A stretch of 64,000 nt of DNA from Thalassotalea mangrovi (GTDB taxonomy: Bacteria; Pseudomonadota; Gammaproteobacteria; Enterobacterales; Alteromonadaceae): NCBI RefSeq assembly GCF_005116735.1, contig NZ_SWDB01000014.1:44205-108204 (forward strand), given 5' to 3'. Shown in pieces: positions 53,066-62,932 of the stretch (the first letter of the stretch is position 1; each line of letters starts with the position of its first letter). Under the pieces are notes generated by a model. That model searched no databases. It saw only the letters and a program-made list of their open reading frames with translations, and was not told the DNA's origin. Position numbers and translations under genes: made by a program.

Positions 53066-54265
53066 ATGCGGTTTTTGCATACATCAGACTGGCATATAGG
53101 TCGGCTTTTCCAAAATATTTCACTTCTCGATGATCAGCAATTTGTACTTTCCCAAATTAAAGATTATGCCTTGGCTCATAAAGTCGATGCCATTGTTGTT
53201 GCCGGCGATATTTTCGACCGCTCGGTTCCGCCGGCGCAGGCGGTGGATGTTCTGGACAAATTTCTGGTCGACCTGCAACAACATAATATTCCGGTAATTA
53301 TGATCAGCGGTAATCATGACAGCGCCAAACGCCTGCGCTTTGGTGCCAGGCAAATGCGCCTGGCGAATCTGCATATTCTCGCTGATTTGCACCTGGCTTG
53401 TGAGCCGGTGATTGTTGCCGGAAAAGATGGTAAAGAAGTCGCGTTTTACGGGCTGCCTTATCATGACCCGGTCGAAGTCAGGGAAGCCTTTGCTGAGGAG
53501 ATTGCCGAGCATCTGGGCGAAGGTGAGGTTCTGCGGACCTATGATCAGGCACACACGTTTATGGCCAAGCGAATTTTACAGCACCATAAACAACTTGCCG
53601 GTATCGCATCCGTGTTAATCAGCCACTGCTTTATTGATGGTGCCAGTGAATCGGATTCGGAACGCCCGTTAGCCATTGGTGGCGCAGACCGGGTATCCTG
53701 GCAGCCACTTGCACAGTTTGATTATGTCGCCCTTGGCCATTTGCACGGCCCACAATTTAAAGGTGCGGAACACATTCGCTATTCTGGCTCACCCCTGAAG
53801 TATTCCTTTTCCGAGCACCAGCAAAACAAATCCGTCACCCTTGTCGAACTGACAGCCGATAAGCCAGCCCAAATCACCTTGTTACCCCTGCAAGCCAGGC
53901 ACAACCTTAGGGTGCTGGAAGGGGAACTGGAGCAGCTATTGTTAGCGGCAAAAGATGATGCAAATTTTGACGATTACCTGCTGGTTCGCTTAACCGATAA
54001 GCAAAGCCTGTTGGAACCGTTAGCTCGCTTGCGAGGCGTTTATCCTAATGTGTTGCAGATGGAGCGTAGGCAATATTTGGCTGAATACCTATCAGCAAAA
54101 GATGGCAAAGACAGCACAGCGCTTAGCGAGCTAAAAAAAGATGAACTCCAGGTTTTTTCAGAGTTTTTCACTCAGGTTACCGACAATCAATTATCAGAAT
54201 CACAACAACAGATCCTGAAAGACACCATAGAACAGGCCCTGGCAATTGTGGAGGGACGTGAATGA
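53066..54265 (+). CDS. sbcD: Exonuclease subunit SbcD (Mre11-like)
   Basis: A 399-residue calcineurin-type nuclease. The phosphoesterase motifs are HTSDWHIGRLF (residues 5-15), VVAGDIFDRSVPP, MISGNHDSAKRL and ALGHLHGPQ. With SbcC it cuts hairpins, palindromes and protein-blocked DNA ends. AAGGGA precedes the ATG. It overlaps sbcC by four bases (ATGA), the usual coupled arrangement. Confidence 0.97.
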   Translation: MRFLHTSDWHIGRLFQNISLLDDQQFVLSQIKDYALAHKVDAIVVAGDIFDRSVPPAQAVDVLDKFLVDLQQHNIPVIMISGNHDSAKRLRFGARQMRLANLHILADLHLACEPVIVAGKDGKEVAFYGLPYHDPVEVREAFAEEIAEHLGEGEVLRTYDQAHTFMAKRILQHHKQLAGIASVLISHCFIDGASESDSERPLAIGGADRVSWQPLAQFDYVALGHLHGPQFKGAEHIRYSGSPLKYSFSEHQQNKSVTLVELTADKPAQITLLPLQARHNLRVLEGELEQLLLAAKDDANFDDYLLVRLTDKQSLLEPLARLRGVYPNVLQMERRQYLAEYLSAKDGKDSTALSELKKDELQVFSEFFTQVTDNQLSESQQQILKDTIEQALAIVEGRE

Positions 54266-57200
54266 GATTTTTAAGCCTTTCCATTCAGGCATTTGGACCT
54301 TTTGCCGACAAACAGGTGATCGATTTTCAGGAGCTTGGCAATTCCCCCCTGTTCTTGATTGATGGCCCGACCGGAGCGGGTAAGTCGTCTATTTTACACG
54401 CCATTTGTTTTGCGCTTTATGGTGAGACAACGGATGAAGCCCGTAAAGATTTTGCCGTGCGTTCCGATAATGCCAATGACGACGTGTTGACCCAGGTTGA
54501 GCTTACGTTTTCCCTCCGTGATAAACGCTATCGGATTACGCGCACGCCGACCCAGGTAAGGCCGGCAAAGCGCGGTGATGGTTTTACCGAGGAAAAGGCC
54601 AGTGCTCACTTTTGCCAGTATCTCGATGATGGCTCTGAAGTGACCTTGGTGGCGAAAAAGAAAAAAGATGCCGATGACATGATTCGTGAAATTATTGGTT
54701 TGAGCGTTGAGCAGTTTCGCCAGGTAATGGTATTGCCACAGGGCAAGTTTCGAGAATTGTTATTGGCGAAATCTGATGCCCGGCAATCGATTTTATCGAC
54801 ACTGTTTCAAACCCAGGTGTATCAGAAAATTGAGCAGATCCTCAAAGACAAAGCCGCTCTGATAAAAGGGGATTATGAGCAACTTCAGGAGATGATAAAC
54901 CAGGCATTAGCGGAAGCTGAGGTTCAGGAATTATCACAGCTGGACAGTCGTCATCAGCAACAGACCGACTTGGTAAAGCGCTTAACCGAACAAAAACAGC
55001 AACTGGAAAAAGACCGTCAACAGGCGATCATTGCCTATCAGGATGGTAAAAAACTTGCTCAGGATTTTACTGAGTATGCGCGTTTGCAGCATGCGCAGTC
55101 AGAGCATTTACAGCGTCAACAGGAGATGGCGGCCGAACAACAAAAACTGATGCAGGCAGAGCAGGCTGCGCGCATTGAACCGGGGTTTAAAGCGTTACAA
55201 TCGCAGCAGGCAGATATCAAACAGCTGCAACGGCAAATTGCTGAGTCAAAGCAGCAGGAAGCTAAATCGGCACAGCAGTTAAAACAGCATGAGGCGCAGT
55301 TAACAACGGCGCAACAGCAACACCAGCAACGCCAACCGTTGCTGGACCGGCAACAACAATTGGCCAACTTTCAGGAAACATTAGCGGGCTTTGATGTTAT
55401 CCAACAACAATGTCAGCAAAAACATGCCGCAGAGCAGGACGCGCGGCAAAACATTGTGCAGGCAAAAGCAAAAATTGATGAGTATTCGACCCGAGTAAAA
55501 AAGGGTGAAGCGCTAATTCATTCACTGCAACAAAATGTCGATAAATTACCCGATGCTATAGAGCAGCAGGCCGTATTGGAACAACAACTTTCGTTAAGTC
55601 GACAGTTGCAGCAGCTTGTTGTCCAGGGTAAACAACTCAACCAGGATATTGGCCGGCAACAACAGCAGGTTAGCCAATGTCAGAAAGCGCTGGAGGCGGA
55701 AAACAACGCCTTGATGACACTGGAGTTTAAATGGCACAGCTCACAGGCGGCGATACTGGCGGCGCAGTTAAATCCGGGGGACGCCTGCCCGGTTTGTGGG
55801 TCTGTTGAACATCCTGCACCGGCGGAACATGATAACAACCATGAAACGGTCAATAAATCGATGATCCAGGCTCAGCGCCAGCGTTGTGAAGAGCAGCAAC
55901 AGGCATTGCAATCAGTCCAGGTCGGTTTAGCAACAATCCAGCGTGAGTTGGAGGTTTGTGAGTCTCAACAACAGCAGTTAGGTAAAGAACAACAAGTTTC
56001 TGGTGTTAAGATAGCGTCGCTGGCAGAGATAGAACAGGCACTCTGCGAAAATCGTAAAATGATTAATGAATGCAAAGCGGATCAGCAAAACCTGTTGAAA
56101 GCCTCGGATAAGTTGCAAGCCATGCAACTTGAGTCACAGCGCCTGGCCACGAATTTGCAACAGTTAGAGCAGTTATTACCGGATCTGGTGGCGGCGAGTG
56201 CGACGGCGCAAATGAAGCTTGCTGACACTGAGAAAGGCCTGCCCGAGCAATTTCGTGATAAAAGCGTGCTGGATAAAGCTATCAAAGAGAATCAGCAGGC
56301 TTTGGCGTTGTTGGACAGCCAACTTGCTGAGGCGCAGCAAAGGTTTCAACAGGCATCACAAAATTTTAGTGCCATCGCCAGTAAAAAAACGACCCAATTA
56401 CAACATCTGCAGCAATTGCAGAATAAACTTCAGCTGTTACAACAACAATGGCAGCAACAACTGGCGGCAAGCAATTTTGTCGACCAAGATGACTTTACTC
56501 AGGCCTGCCTTGATGAGTTCAGCCTGCGGCGTTTACAACAGGATGTGAATGAATATCAGCAACACGCTAAGACGCTGGCTGATAACCTGCAGTTGCTGGC
56601 ACAGCGCCTTAACGAAAAATCAGCACCGGATTTAGCTGCGCTGCAATCCAACCTGGATAATGTCGATGGCCGCTATCAGTTGCTGGACAAAGAGTTGAGT
56701 CAGGCCGCGATTTCACTGGCAAATTCAGGCAATTTGTTAAAACGGATAGAACAGTACCAAACGCGTCAGCAGGAACACAGGGAAAATTATGAAGTGATCG
56801 GTACATTGGCCAATGCCGCCAGTGGTAAAGGTAAGGTCAGGGTATCTCTGGAGCGCTTCGTTCTTGCCGATATCCTTGACAATGTCTTGTCTATCGCCAG
56901 CCAGCGATTGCATATCATGAGTAAAGGCCAGTATCGCCTGGTAAGGCAGGCGGAAGAACAACAAAAACGCAATGTTACCGCAGGTCTGGATTTGGCCGTC
57001 GATGATGCTCATACCGGGAAAGTCCGGCCGGTGGCAACCCTGTCTGGAGGCGAATCATTTATGGCATCGCTGGCACTGGCGCTGGCGTTGTCGGAAGTAG
57101 TGCAGCAACGCTCCGGTGGTATTGAACTGGACACCTTGTTTATCGATGAAGGGTTTGGCAGCCTGGATCAGGAGTCGTTACAACTGGCCATCAATACATT

Positions 57201-57333
57201 AATCGATTTGCAATCAACTGGCAGGACTATTGGCGTCATTTCACATGTTAATGAGCTTAAAGAGCAAATGGCGCAACGTATTGATGTGCGTAATGATGGC
57301 TCGGGCAGTAAAGTACAATTGATTGCGGTCTAG
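54262..57333 (+). CDS. sbcC: Exonuclease subunit SbcC (Rad50-like)
   Basis: A 1023-residue SMC-like ATPase. Walker A GPTGAGKSS is near residues 35-43, and two very long Gln-rich coiled coils (about 190-500 and 525-880) flank the zinc hook CPVC at residues 509-512. The ABC signature LSGGES starts at about 927, and Walker B LFIDEGFGSLD follows. Many CAG/CAA codons give the coiled coils a low-complexity look. It works with SbcD on DNA ends and hairpins. Confidence 0.97.
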   Translation: MRFLSLSIQAFGPFADKQVIDFQELGNSPLFLIDGPTGAGKSSILHAICFALYGETTDEARKDFAVRSDNANDDVLTQVELTFSLRDKRYRITRTPTQVRPAKRGDGFTEEKASAHFCQYLDDGSEVTLVAKKKKDADDMIREIIGLSVEQFRQVMVLPQGKFRELLLAKSDARQSILSTLFQTQVYQKIEQILKDKAALIKGDYEQLQEMINQALAEAEVQELSQLDSRHQQQTDLVKRLTEQKQQLEKDRQQAIIAYQDGKKLAQDFTEYARLQHAQSEHLQRQQEMAAEQQKLMQAEQAARIEPGFKALQSQQADIKQLQRQIAESKQQEAKSAQQLKQHEAQLTTAQQQHQQRQPLLDRQQQLANFQETLAGFDVIQQQCQQKHAAEQDARQNIVQAKAKIDEYSTRVKKGEALIHSLQQNVDKLPDAIEQQAVLEQQLSLSRQLQQLVVQGKQLNQDIGRQQQQVSQCQKALEAENNALMTLEFKWHSSQAAILAAQLNPGDACPVCGSVEHPAPAEHDNNHETVNKSMIQAQRQRCEEQQQALQSVQVGLATIQRELEVCESQQQQLGKEQQVSGVKIASLAEIEQALCENRKMINECKADQQNLLKASDKLQAMQLESQRLATNLQQLEQLLPDLVAASATAQMKLADTEKGLPEQFRDKSVLDKAIKENQQALALLDSQLAEAQQRFQQASQNFSAIASKKTTQLQHLQQLQNKLQLLQQQWQQQLAASNFVDQDDFTQACLDEFSLRRLQQDVNEYQQHAKTLADNLQLLAQRLNEKSAPDLAALQSNLDNVDGRYQLLDKELSQAAISLANSGNLLKRIEQYQTRQQEHRENYEVIGTLANAASGKGKVRVSLERFVLADILDNVLSIASQRLHIMSKGQYRLVRQAEEQQKRNVTAGLDLAVDDAHTGKVRPVATLSGGESFMASLALALALSEVVQQRSGGIELDTLFIDEGFGSLDQESLQLAINTLIDLQSTGRTIGVISHVNELKEQMAQRIDVRNDGSGSKVQLIAV

Positions 57334-57349
57334 TCTAGCTACGGGTAGC

Positions 57350-57396
57350 AAGCGTCAGCCTGTCATTAAGAGAATCTCTTACAGCCTGACGCTTTT
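57350..57396. terminator. Long hairpin between convergent sbcC and the DUF5916 gene
   Basis: AAGCGTCAG pairs with CTGACGCTT, extended inward by partly complementary TGTCATTAAGAG and CTCTTACAG. A TTTT on the right serves the plus strand; the minus strand lacks a good T run. Confidence 0.7.
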
Positions 57397-57419
57397 AGCT
57401 TTTCGCTTCTTTAGACCCC

Positions 57420-59792
57420 TTACATCCAGGCGTAACTGAGTTTTAGAAAGGCGGTTTGATCTTCAGTTTTTACTAACTGTTTTAGAAAGATTTGATCAGG
57501 GGTATTGGGTTGCCCAATCGCCTCATAGCCGTCGTTTGAGTATCCCAGGAATAACAATGTCTGAGGATTGATGCGATACGAGTAGATAAGTTGCGCCGCG
57601 AGATTTTTTTCGTTGGCGATGTTTTCTGAAAAATCGTAGTCGGCAAAGTAATAGGCCCAGCTGTCATTGCTCAGGTTGATATCGGAATTGCTGTAAACCA
57701 GGTTTAGTTTAATCGAACTATTGATATCAAATTGATAGCTGATACGTACATCGGAGACGCGTTCTATGTAGACATTTTTACCGTCAGCATCCAGTTTTGC
57801 GTAAGTAAAAGCGAGATTCAATTCGGTGTTTTGATTGAGGTTCCAGGTCGTGGATGGGGCCAGGATAATACCATCACCCAGGCGATCATTGTAATAATCA
57901 ATGCTGTCACCAAATTCGCCGAAAACACCGACGGCCAGACTAGGTAGCGGCTGGAACACAAAATCGACATTAATTTTATTTAAATCAAATAAGCTAGTAT
58001 TGCCTGCAATTGCGGTGAGGCGTTGATCAAGACGAAGTCCTACCCGGTTTTCATTAGTAATACTCAGGTATGCAAAGGATTGCAATGGTCCGTAAATACC
58101 CAAGTTCGCAATGTAAGATTCGTTAATTAACTCATTATCCTGATTTTCCGTTGACTCATAATGCATACCGAAAAATAAATCTGTCCACCAGGAATTGTCA
58201 CTGTATACAATGCGCTCGATACTTGAACTCAATCGTTTGATATCGGTTAATGGCATATAACCCATATCGGCTCTGAACCCATTTCCTAAATCCTGATAGT
58301 GTGCCTTGATATTCCAGTCCGTACTGCTGTGCTCGAACCCAAGCTTGAGACCGTTGTCCGAAAATGCCCCCTGATTTCTTCCCAGCAAGCTGTTGAGAGC
58401 GCAGTAGTCCCCCATGCAGTACTGCATGAAAAGATCGTCTGGGTATTCGGTATCGGAATGCATTATTTGGGCAGTAACGATATTGGAGTCAGTGACTTTA
58501 TACTTACCATCAACGCCGGTAACGACATTATGGTATTTGTCGCCATTGCGTATTGTCGATATCAGTCCAAAGGAAAGGTCCCGGTTAAAATCGTATCGAT
58601 ATCGAAATGCACTCGACCAACTACCTCCAGCAACCTTAACCGGCAATGAAAATACATTCCCGGGAACGATAAAGTTGGTTTCCTGATCTTTTGCCGAGAA
58701 TAAGCCGAAGGAATGGTCTCCCTCGCGACCGGTAAGTTTAATACCGACATCGGGATCGACGATGTTTCGTGTATAAACCAGATCAGACTGACTGGAAAAA
58801 TATTCGGAATTGTCGAGGAAGAATGGCCGTTTTTCATCAAAGTACAAGGCTTCATTCTGGTTGACGGTCAATTGCCCGGCATCGGCTTCAACGGTAGAAA
58901 AGTCAGGATTTAATGTCACATTGAAAAGGGTATCGGGTGTAATGCCCCAGCGCAGGTTTAACCCAGGTTCAATGTCATTATCTTTGAGCCAGTCGTGATT
59001 TTGATGAATATCATCGGGCTCAGCATAAGAAGCTTTATTTTTATTATGAAGTGCGACAACCGAAGGGGTTATGGTAAGGTTTTGTCCGGTTTTGGCTTCT
59101 TCAAATCCTTGCAACTCATCCATTTGGCAAATCCAGCATGGGTTGTCGCGATTGATTTTGAGATGCGAGATTCGCAAGCGTTGATTTCTGGGATACATGC
59201 GGATCATTTCAATGCCCCAGGTTTTTAAGTCACTGCCTTGTTTGAAATTAAGTTCACGATAAGGAATGGAAAATTCCACCACATATCCAAAATCGGTGAT
59301 TTTCCCGTAGGAGTACCAAATACCGTCCCAAAGGTTAGTATTGTCGCCGGTCATCTCATTCTGAATGCCGTCATTTTGGACACCAAACGGGTTTACGAAA
59401 AACTTATATGCGAGGCGATGGTCGTTAAAGGTATCGAGTTTGATGCCGACAATATCATCACCCCAGGCCTTATCTCTGTCGCGCAAAAACGCCTGGATGT
59501 TTTCAGGTTCAGGATCGTAGGCTTTAAACGCAAAATTAAGCTTTTCACCATCTTCGAAAATATAGACTTCGGTTTTTACCGGGCTAGGAGTGTTGTTAAA
59601 AGGGTGGTTGACCACATCGAGATCAACCCGGGTCGCTCGTTGCCATGCCGGTTCGGTTAATTCACCGTCCAGGGATAACTCTCCCTTGATGTGCGGGATA
59701 GAAAATTGCTGTTTGGAAAAGGTAAAAAATGAGACGAGAAAAAGACCAACACCTAGGAGGATACTTTTAACGTTTTCCCTGAGCAAAATCAT
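57420..59792 (-). CDS. DUF5916 protein: CBM9-like domain plus outer-membrane beta barrel
   Basis: A 790-residue exported protein (signal peptide to about FTFSKQ). Residues about 30-225 form a CBM9/DOMON-like sandwich (GELSLDGELTEPAWQRATRVD, KLNFAFKAYDPEPENIQAFLRDRD). The DUF5916 segment follows (PGLNLRWGITPDTLFNVTLNPDFSTVEADAGQLTVN and YFDEKRPFFLDNS). The C-terminal 350 residues are alternating aromatic beta strands ending in LKLSYAWM, a typical barrel end. It probably sits in the outer membrane and binds or passes a carbohydrate or peptide. It is a single gene. Confidence 0.88.
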   Translation of the reverse strand: MILLRENVKSILLGVGLFLVSFFTFSKQQFSIPHIKGELSLDGELTEPAWQRATRVDLDVVNHPFNNTPSPVKTEVYIFEDGEKLNFAFKAYDPEPENIQAFLRDRDKAWGDDIVGIKLDTFNDHRLAYKFFVNPFGVQNDGIQNEMTGDNTNLWDGIWYSYGKITDFGYVVEFSIPYRELNFKQGSDLKTWGIEMIRMYPRNQRLRISHLKINRDNPCWICQMDELQGFEEAKTGQNLTITPSVVALHNKNKASYAEPDDIHQNHDWLKDNDIEPGLNLRWGITPDTLFNVTLNPDFSTVEADAGQLTVNQNEALYFDEKRPFFLDNSEYFSSQSDLVYTRNIVDPDVGIKLTGREGDHSFGLFSAKDQETNFIVPGNVFSLPVKVAGGSWSSAFRYRYDFNRDLSFGLISTIRNGDKYHNVVTGVDGKYKVTDSNIVTAQIMHSDTEYPDDLFMQYCMGDYCALNSLLGRNQGAFSDNGLKLGFEHSSTDWNIKAHYQDLGNGFRADMGYMPLTDIKRLSSSIERIVYSDNSWWTDLFFGMHYESTENQDNELINESYIANLGIYGPLQSFAYLSITNENRVGLRLDQRLTAIAGNTSLFDLNKINVDFVFQPLPSLAVGVFGEFGDSIDYYNDRLGDGIILAPSTTWNLNQNTELNLAFTYAKLDADGKNVYIERVSDVRISYQFDINSSIKLNLVYSNSDINLSNDSWAYYFADYDFSENIANEKNLAAQLIYSYRINPQTLLFLGYSNDGYEAIGQPNTPDQIFLKQLVKTEDQTAFLKLSYAWM

Positions 59793-60049
59793 TCAAACTT
59801 CCTATTTTTGCTGTTATTTTTATTTTTCCGGGATACCGAAAACGTTTGCTTTTTTATACCGCCATTAGACATTTATGTCAAATTGTAAGCTTTTGTAACA
59901 TAGTTGTAAAAACTTATTAAAATACAGGGTGTTAATTGTTTTTATCAACCCGGTAGGCGATATTAAACCGTTCGGTAAAAATGTAAACATGGGTCGATTG
60001 AAAATTATTTTTTGGGCATAATAGCGGCAGGTTAAACGGAGATTGCACA

Positions 60050-60778
60050 TTGACGGCTTTAGATTTTATTGCGTTATTTATTTTTATTGGCAGTTGGGTA
60101 GGTTACACGCAGTTTGCGCGAATTAAAGCCAAAACCACGCCGTGCCTTTCCCGATGTTTACATCAGCATCGAATTCTCTGGATGCGACATATTTTTGACC
60201 ATGATATCCGAGTCTCGGATGCCGCGATGATTGCCAATCTTGACCGTCATGTAGCATTCTTTGCCTCATCGACCATGCTGGTGCTAGCCGGTGTATTAAC
60301 CTTGTTTACCCAGGTCGATAATGTGTCCGCCATGTTGTCGGCAATTCCCTATGCTACTGATAAGAGCCCGATTTTGATCCAGATTAAGCTGAGTCTGTTG
60401 GTGCTCATATTTGTGTTGGCATTTTTCCAGTTTACCTGGTCGATGCGACAATATGGGTTCGTCAACATTATGATGGGAGCGGCACCTTTTGCCGAGAAAA
60501 CCCAGAATAAAAACCTTATTGATTACGCCAAGCAAATGGCTGTGGTTCAGGATCAGGCGGGGCACGCCTACAATTATGGTTTACGCTCCTACTATTTTGC
60601 CTTGGCAGCACTGTGTTGGTTTTATCACCCGGTACTGTTCATCATTAGTAGCCTGATGGTGGTTTATGTGCTTTATTACCGGGAATTTAAATCCAGGGCA
60701 TTGCGGGCTATCAAAGCTGGTATCAACAACCTGGAAGAAGATTTCTCTGATTTGTTTCCTGAAGTTGATATTAAATAA
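60050..60778 (+). CDS. DUF599 membrane protein
   Basis: A 242-residue protein with four helices (about 5-20, 73-90, 109-127 and 185-210). The family pattern is RHIFDHDIRVSDAAMIANLDRHVAFFASSTMLVLAG in the first half and MMGAAPF together with YNYGLRSYYFALAALCWFYHP in the second. The role is unknown. The start is TTG at 60050, supported by GGAG nine bases upstream; no ATG fits. The next gene overlaps its stop by one base. Confidence 0.82.
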   Translation: MTALDFIALFIFIGSWVGYTQFARIKAKTTPCLSRCLHQHRILWMRHIFDHDIRVSDAAMIANLDRHVAFFASSTMLVLAGVLTLFTQVDNVSAMLSAIPYATDKSPILIQIKLSLLVLIFVLAFFQFTWSMRQYGFVNIMMGAAPFAEKTQNKNLIDYAKQMAVVQDQAGHAYNYGLRSYYFALAALCWFYHPVLFIISSLMVVYVLYYREFKSRALRAIKAGINNLEEDFSDLFPEVDIK

Positions 60779-61284
60779 TGGATAAGAAAGCTGTTCATCC
60801 ATACGCCGGATACTCAATTCGCGATTTTGACCGCCACCAATGTTTAAAACTGTCCTGGTGGTTTTATCTGGTAATGATTTGTCTGAATAAAGTCTATATC
60901 GTTGCAATCCTGTCTTTTGCCAATATGCAGGATAAATTGCAGTTAATTCAATTGGTTTATCCGGTACCTAAGACATTTTACCTGGCCCTGCTGGTATCGG
61001 TACCGTCGATTTTATTCGCTTATCTGGTGTTTTTTCGAAAGCCGGAGGCATCGACAATGGTGAGGTGGTTGTGGCCGAAAATGATTTGGCTTGCCTTGCT
61101 GATTCTCTCGGCCGAAATCATTCTGTTATTTGCATTATCGTATACTTTGGGCGCTGATATCAGCCCACAACTTTATGGCCAATGGCTGGTAACGGCTATT
61201 ATCATTGTGCTAGGTGGGATGATCCCCCGGGTGCGCCTGAATTTACAGGAATTTCCGGAGCAACTGGCAGACAATAAGAAATAG
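60778..61284 (+). CDS. Inner-membrane protein, DUF2919-like
   Basis: A 168-residue protein with four helices. The N-terminus YSIRDFDRHQCLKLSWWFYLVMICLNKVYIV and the phrase LIQLVYPVPKTFYLALLVSVPSILFA resemble DUF2919 (E. coli YfeZ). Its ATG overlaps the stop of the DUF599 gene in TAATG, so the pair is translationally coupled and may form one membrane unit. The family assignment is by eye and moderate. Confidence 0.7.
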   Translation: MDKKAVHPYAGYSIRDFDRHQCLKLSWWFYLVMICLNKVYIVAILSFANMQDKLQLIQLVYPVPKTFYLALLVSVPSILFAYLVFFRKPEASTMVRWLWPKMIWLALLILSAEIILLFALSYTLGADISPQLYGQWLVTAIIIVLGGMIPRVRLNLQEFPEQLADNKK

Positions 61285-61332
61285 CCGTTTGGTTATTGAC
61301 AGTAGGGCATCAGACTTGCAAGTGTATGATGC

Positions 61333-62193
61333 TTATGCCATTTGTATCGGTAGTTTGAAATAAACCTGGCCGTTATCGTCGGCATTTGGCAGTTTACCGG
61401 CGCGGATATTACATTGTAGTGACGGAAAAATAAGTTTAGGGTTGGCCAATGTCGCATCTCGCTGCTCACGAACCCGAACATAATCCTGCTCAGCAATACC
61501 TTCCCGAACCTGTATATTAGCCCGTTTTTGTTCTCCAACCGTACATTTATAGGCTAACTGGCGACCTTGCGGTTGGTAATCATGACACATGTATAACCAG
61601 GTCTCATCACCGAGAGCATAAAGCTTCTGAATCGATGCATAAAGTAATTGCGCATCGCCACCGGGAAAGTCACAACGGGCAGACCCTGAATCTGGCATGA
61701 ACAGGGTGTCGCCAATAAAGGCATGCTTACCAATGACAAACGTTATGCTGTCAGGTGTGTGTCCCGGGGTGTCGAGAATATCGATGGTCAGTTGTCCAAG
61801 TTCCAGGCTATCGCCCTCACTCAATAACAGATCGAAGTCATGGGCCTGTTCATTCAGTTGCTTGGCCATATTAAATATCAATTTAAACGTTGATTGCGTT
61901 CGCTTAATGTTCGCGCTAACGCCAATTTGACCACCCAGTTCAGATTTCAGGTACGTGGCGCTGGAGATGTGGTCAGCGTGGGCGTGAGTTTCTAAAATGT
62001 ATTGCAACTGTAATTGCTGTTCATTGATATAAGCAATCAGGGTATCGCTAAATGGTGTGCTTATTTGACAGGCTACCGGATCAAAATCCAGTGCCGGATC
62101 GATTATGGCACACTTGCGGGTCACCGGGCAGGAAACAATATAGGTGAGGGTAAATGAATCCTTATGGAAAAATGCTTTAATATCCGGGTACAT
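61333..62193 (-). CDS. MBL-fold hydrolase, persulfide-dioxygenase / Blh-like
   Basis: A 286-residue metallo-beta-lactamase fold protein. THAHADHISSA (residues 69-79) holds the metal-binding H-x-H-x-D-H, GHTPDSITFVIG the next histidine, GDTLFMPDSGSARCDFPGGDAQLLY the bridging aspartate and the persulfide-dioxygenase-type arginine region, and YMCHDYQPQGR the last histidine. This set matches ETHE1/Blh-type enzymes that oxidise glutathione persulfide or act in sulfide detoxification. It lies convergent to the DUF2919-like gene and upstream of rnhA. Confidence 0.87.
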   Translation of the reverse strand: MYPDIKAFFHKDSFTLTYIVSCPVTRKCAIIDPALDFDPVACQISTPFSDTLIAYINEQQLQLQYILETHAHADHISSATYLKSELGGQIGVSANIKRTQSTFKLIFNMAKQLNEQAHDFDLLLSEGDSLELGQLTIDILDTPGHTPDSITFVIGKHAFIGDTLFMPDSGSARCDFPGGDAQLLYASIQKLYALGDETWLYMCHDYQPQGRQLAYKCTVGEQKRANIQVREGIAEQDYVRVREQRDATLANPKLIFPSLQCNIRAGKLPNADDNGQVYFKLPIQMA

Positions 62194-62244
62194 AACTCGT
62201 CCGTGGAAATATTTGAATCGAAAAATTGCCTTAACTTACCTTAT

Positions 62245-62709
62245 TTATTCCTGATAGCCTATATCCTCGAGCAAATTTTTTCCTTCCGCAGCTGTTCTCG
62301 CCAGTTCATCGCAGCGTTCGTTTTCCGGATGTCCGGAATGTCCCTTTACCCATTTCCATTGAATTTGGTGGCGCTGGCTTTCCTGATGCAGACGTTTCCA
62401 TAAATCGGCATTTTTGACCGGTTGTTTGGCAGCGGTTTTCCAGTTGTTTTTAAGCCAGTTGTGAATCCATTGAGTGATCCCCTGACGAACATACTGGCTG
62501 TCCGTGGTTAAGGTGATATCACAGCCCTCGGTTAATGACTCTAACGCAACGATGGTAGCTAACATTTCCATGCGGTTATTCGTTGTGCGCTGATAGCCTT
62601 GCGATAATTCTTTACGATGTTGCTTATATATAAGGATGGCACCGTAGCCGCCGGGACCCGGATTTCCGAGACAGGAACCGTCGGTATAGATATCGACATG
62701 TTTTTTCAT
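62245..62709 (-). CDS. rnhA: Ribonuclease HI
   Basis: A 154-residue enzyme that degrades the RNA strand of RNA:DNA hybrids. The catalytic residues are at the E. coli positions: D10 in [18 protein letters not shown]48 in NNRMEML, D70 in TTDSQYV and D134 in ERCDELA, with H124 in VKGHSGH. The start at 62709 ([10 protein letters not shown]) gives the normal length; the longer open frame is not used. It is divergent from dnaQ, the classical gammaproteobacterial pair. Confidence 0.97.
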   Translation of the reverse strand: MKKHVDIYTDGSCLGNPGPGGYGAILIYKQHRKELSQGYQRTTNNRMEMLATIVALESLTEGCDITLTTDSQYVRQGITQWIHNWLKNNWKTAAKQPVKNADLWKRLHQESQRHQIQWKWVKGHSGHPENERCDELARTAAEGKNLLEDIGYQE

Positions 62710-62932
62710 AGCTCTTTTATTCTTTCTTTGCTTATCGTTGTTGGCAGTGTAACATCTTACCCGGAACTGTTGTGCGTGTGATACTAACTTTTGTATCCGG
62801 CTCTGGAAGTCAGGCGTCAATGTGGCAAAGTTTAATACCCTGCCAGCCGCTATTGTTGCCTTTTATAACAGCAGTACACCACAACAGTTATCATCGCTTT
62901 TTTGATTCAATTTAATCAGGTCAGGTGCAGCA

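Noticed and set aside
55116-55367. Cysteine-rich minus-strand frame within sbcC
   Set aside because: It is the antisense of CAG/CAA glutamine codons in the SbcC coiled coil, which read as Cys/Leu-rich on the other strand.
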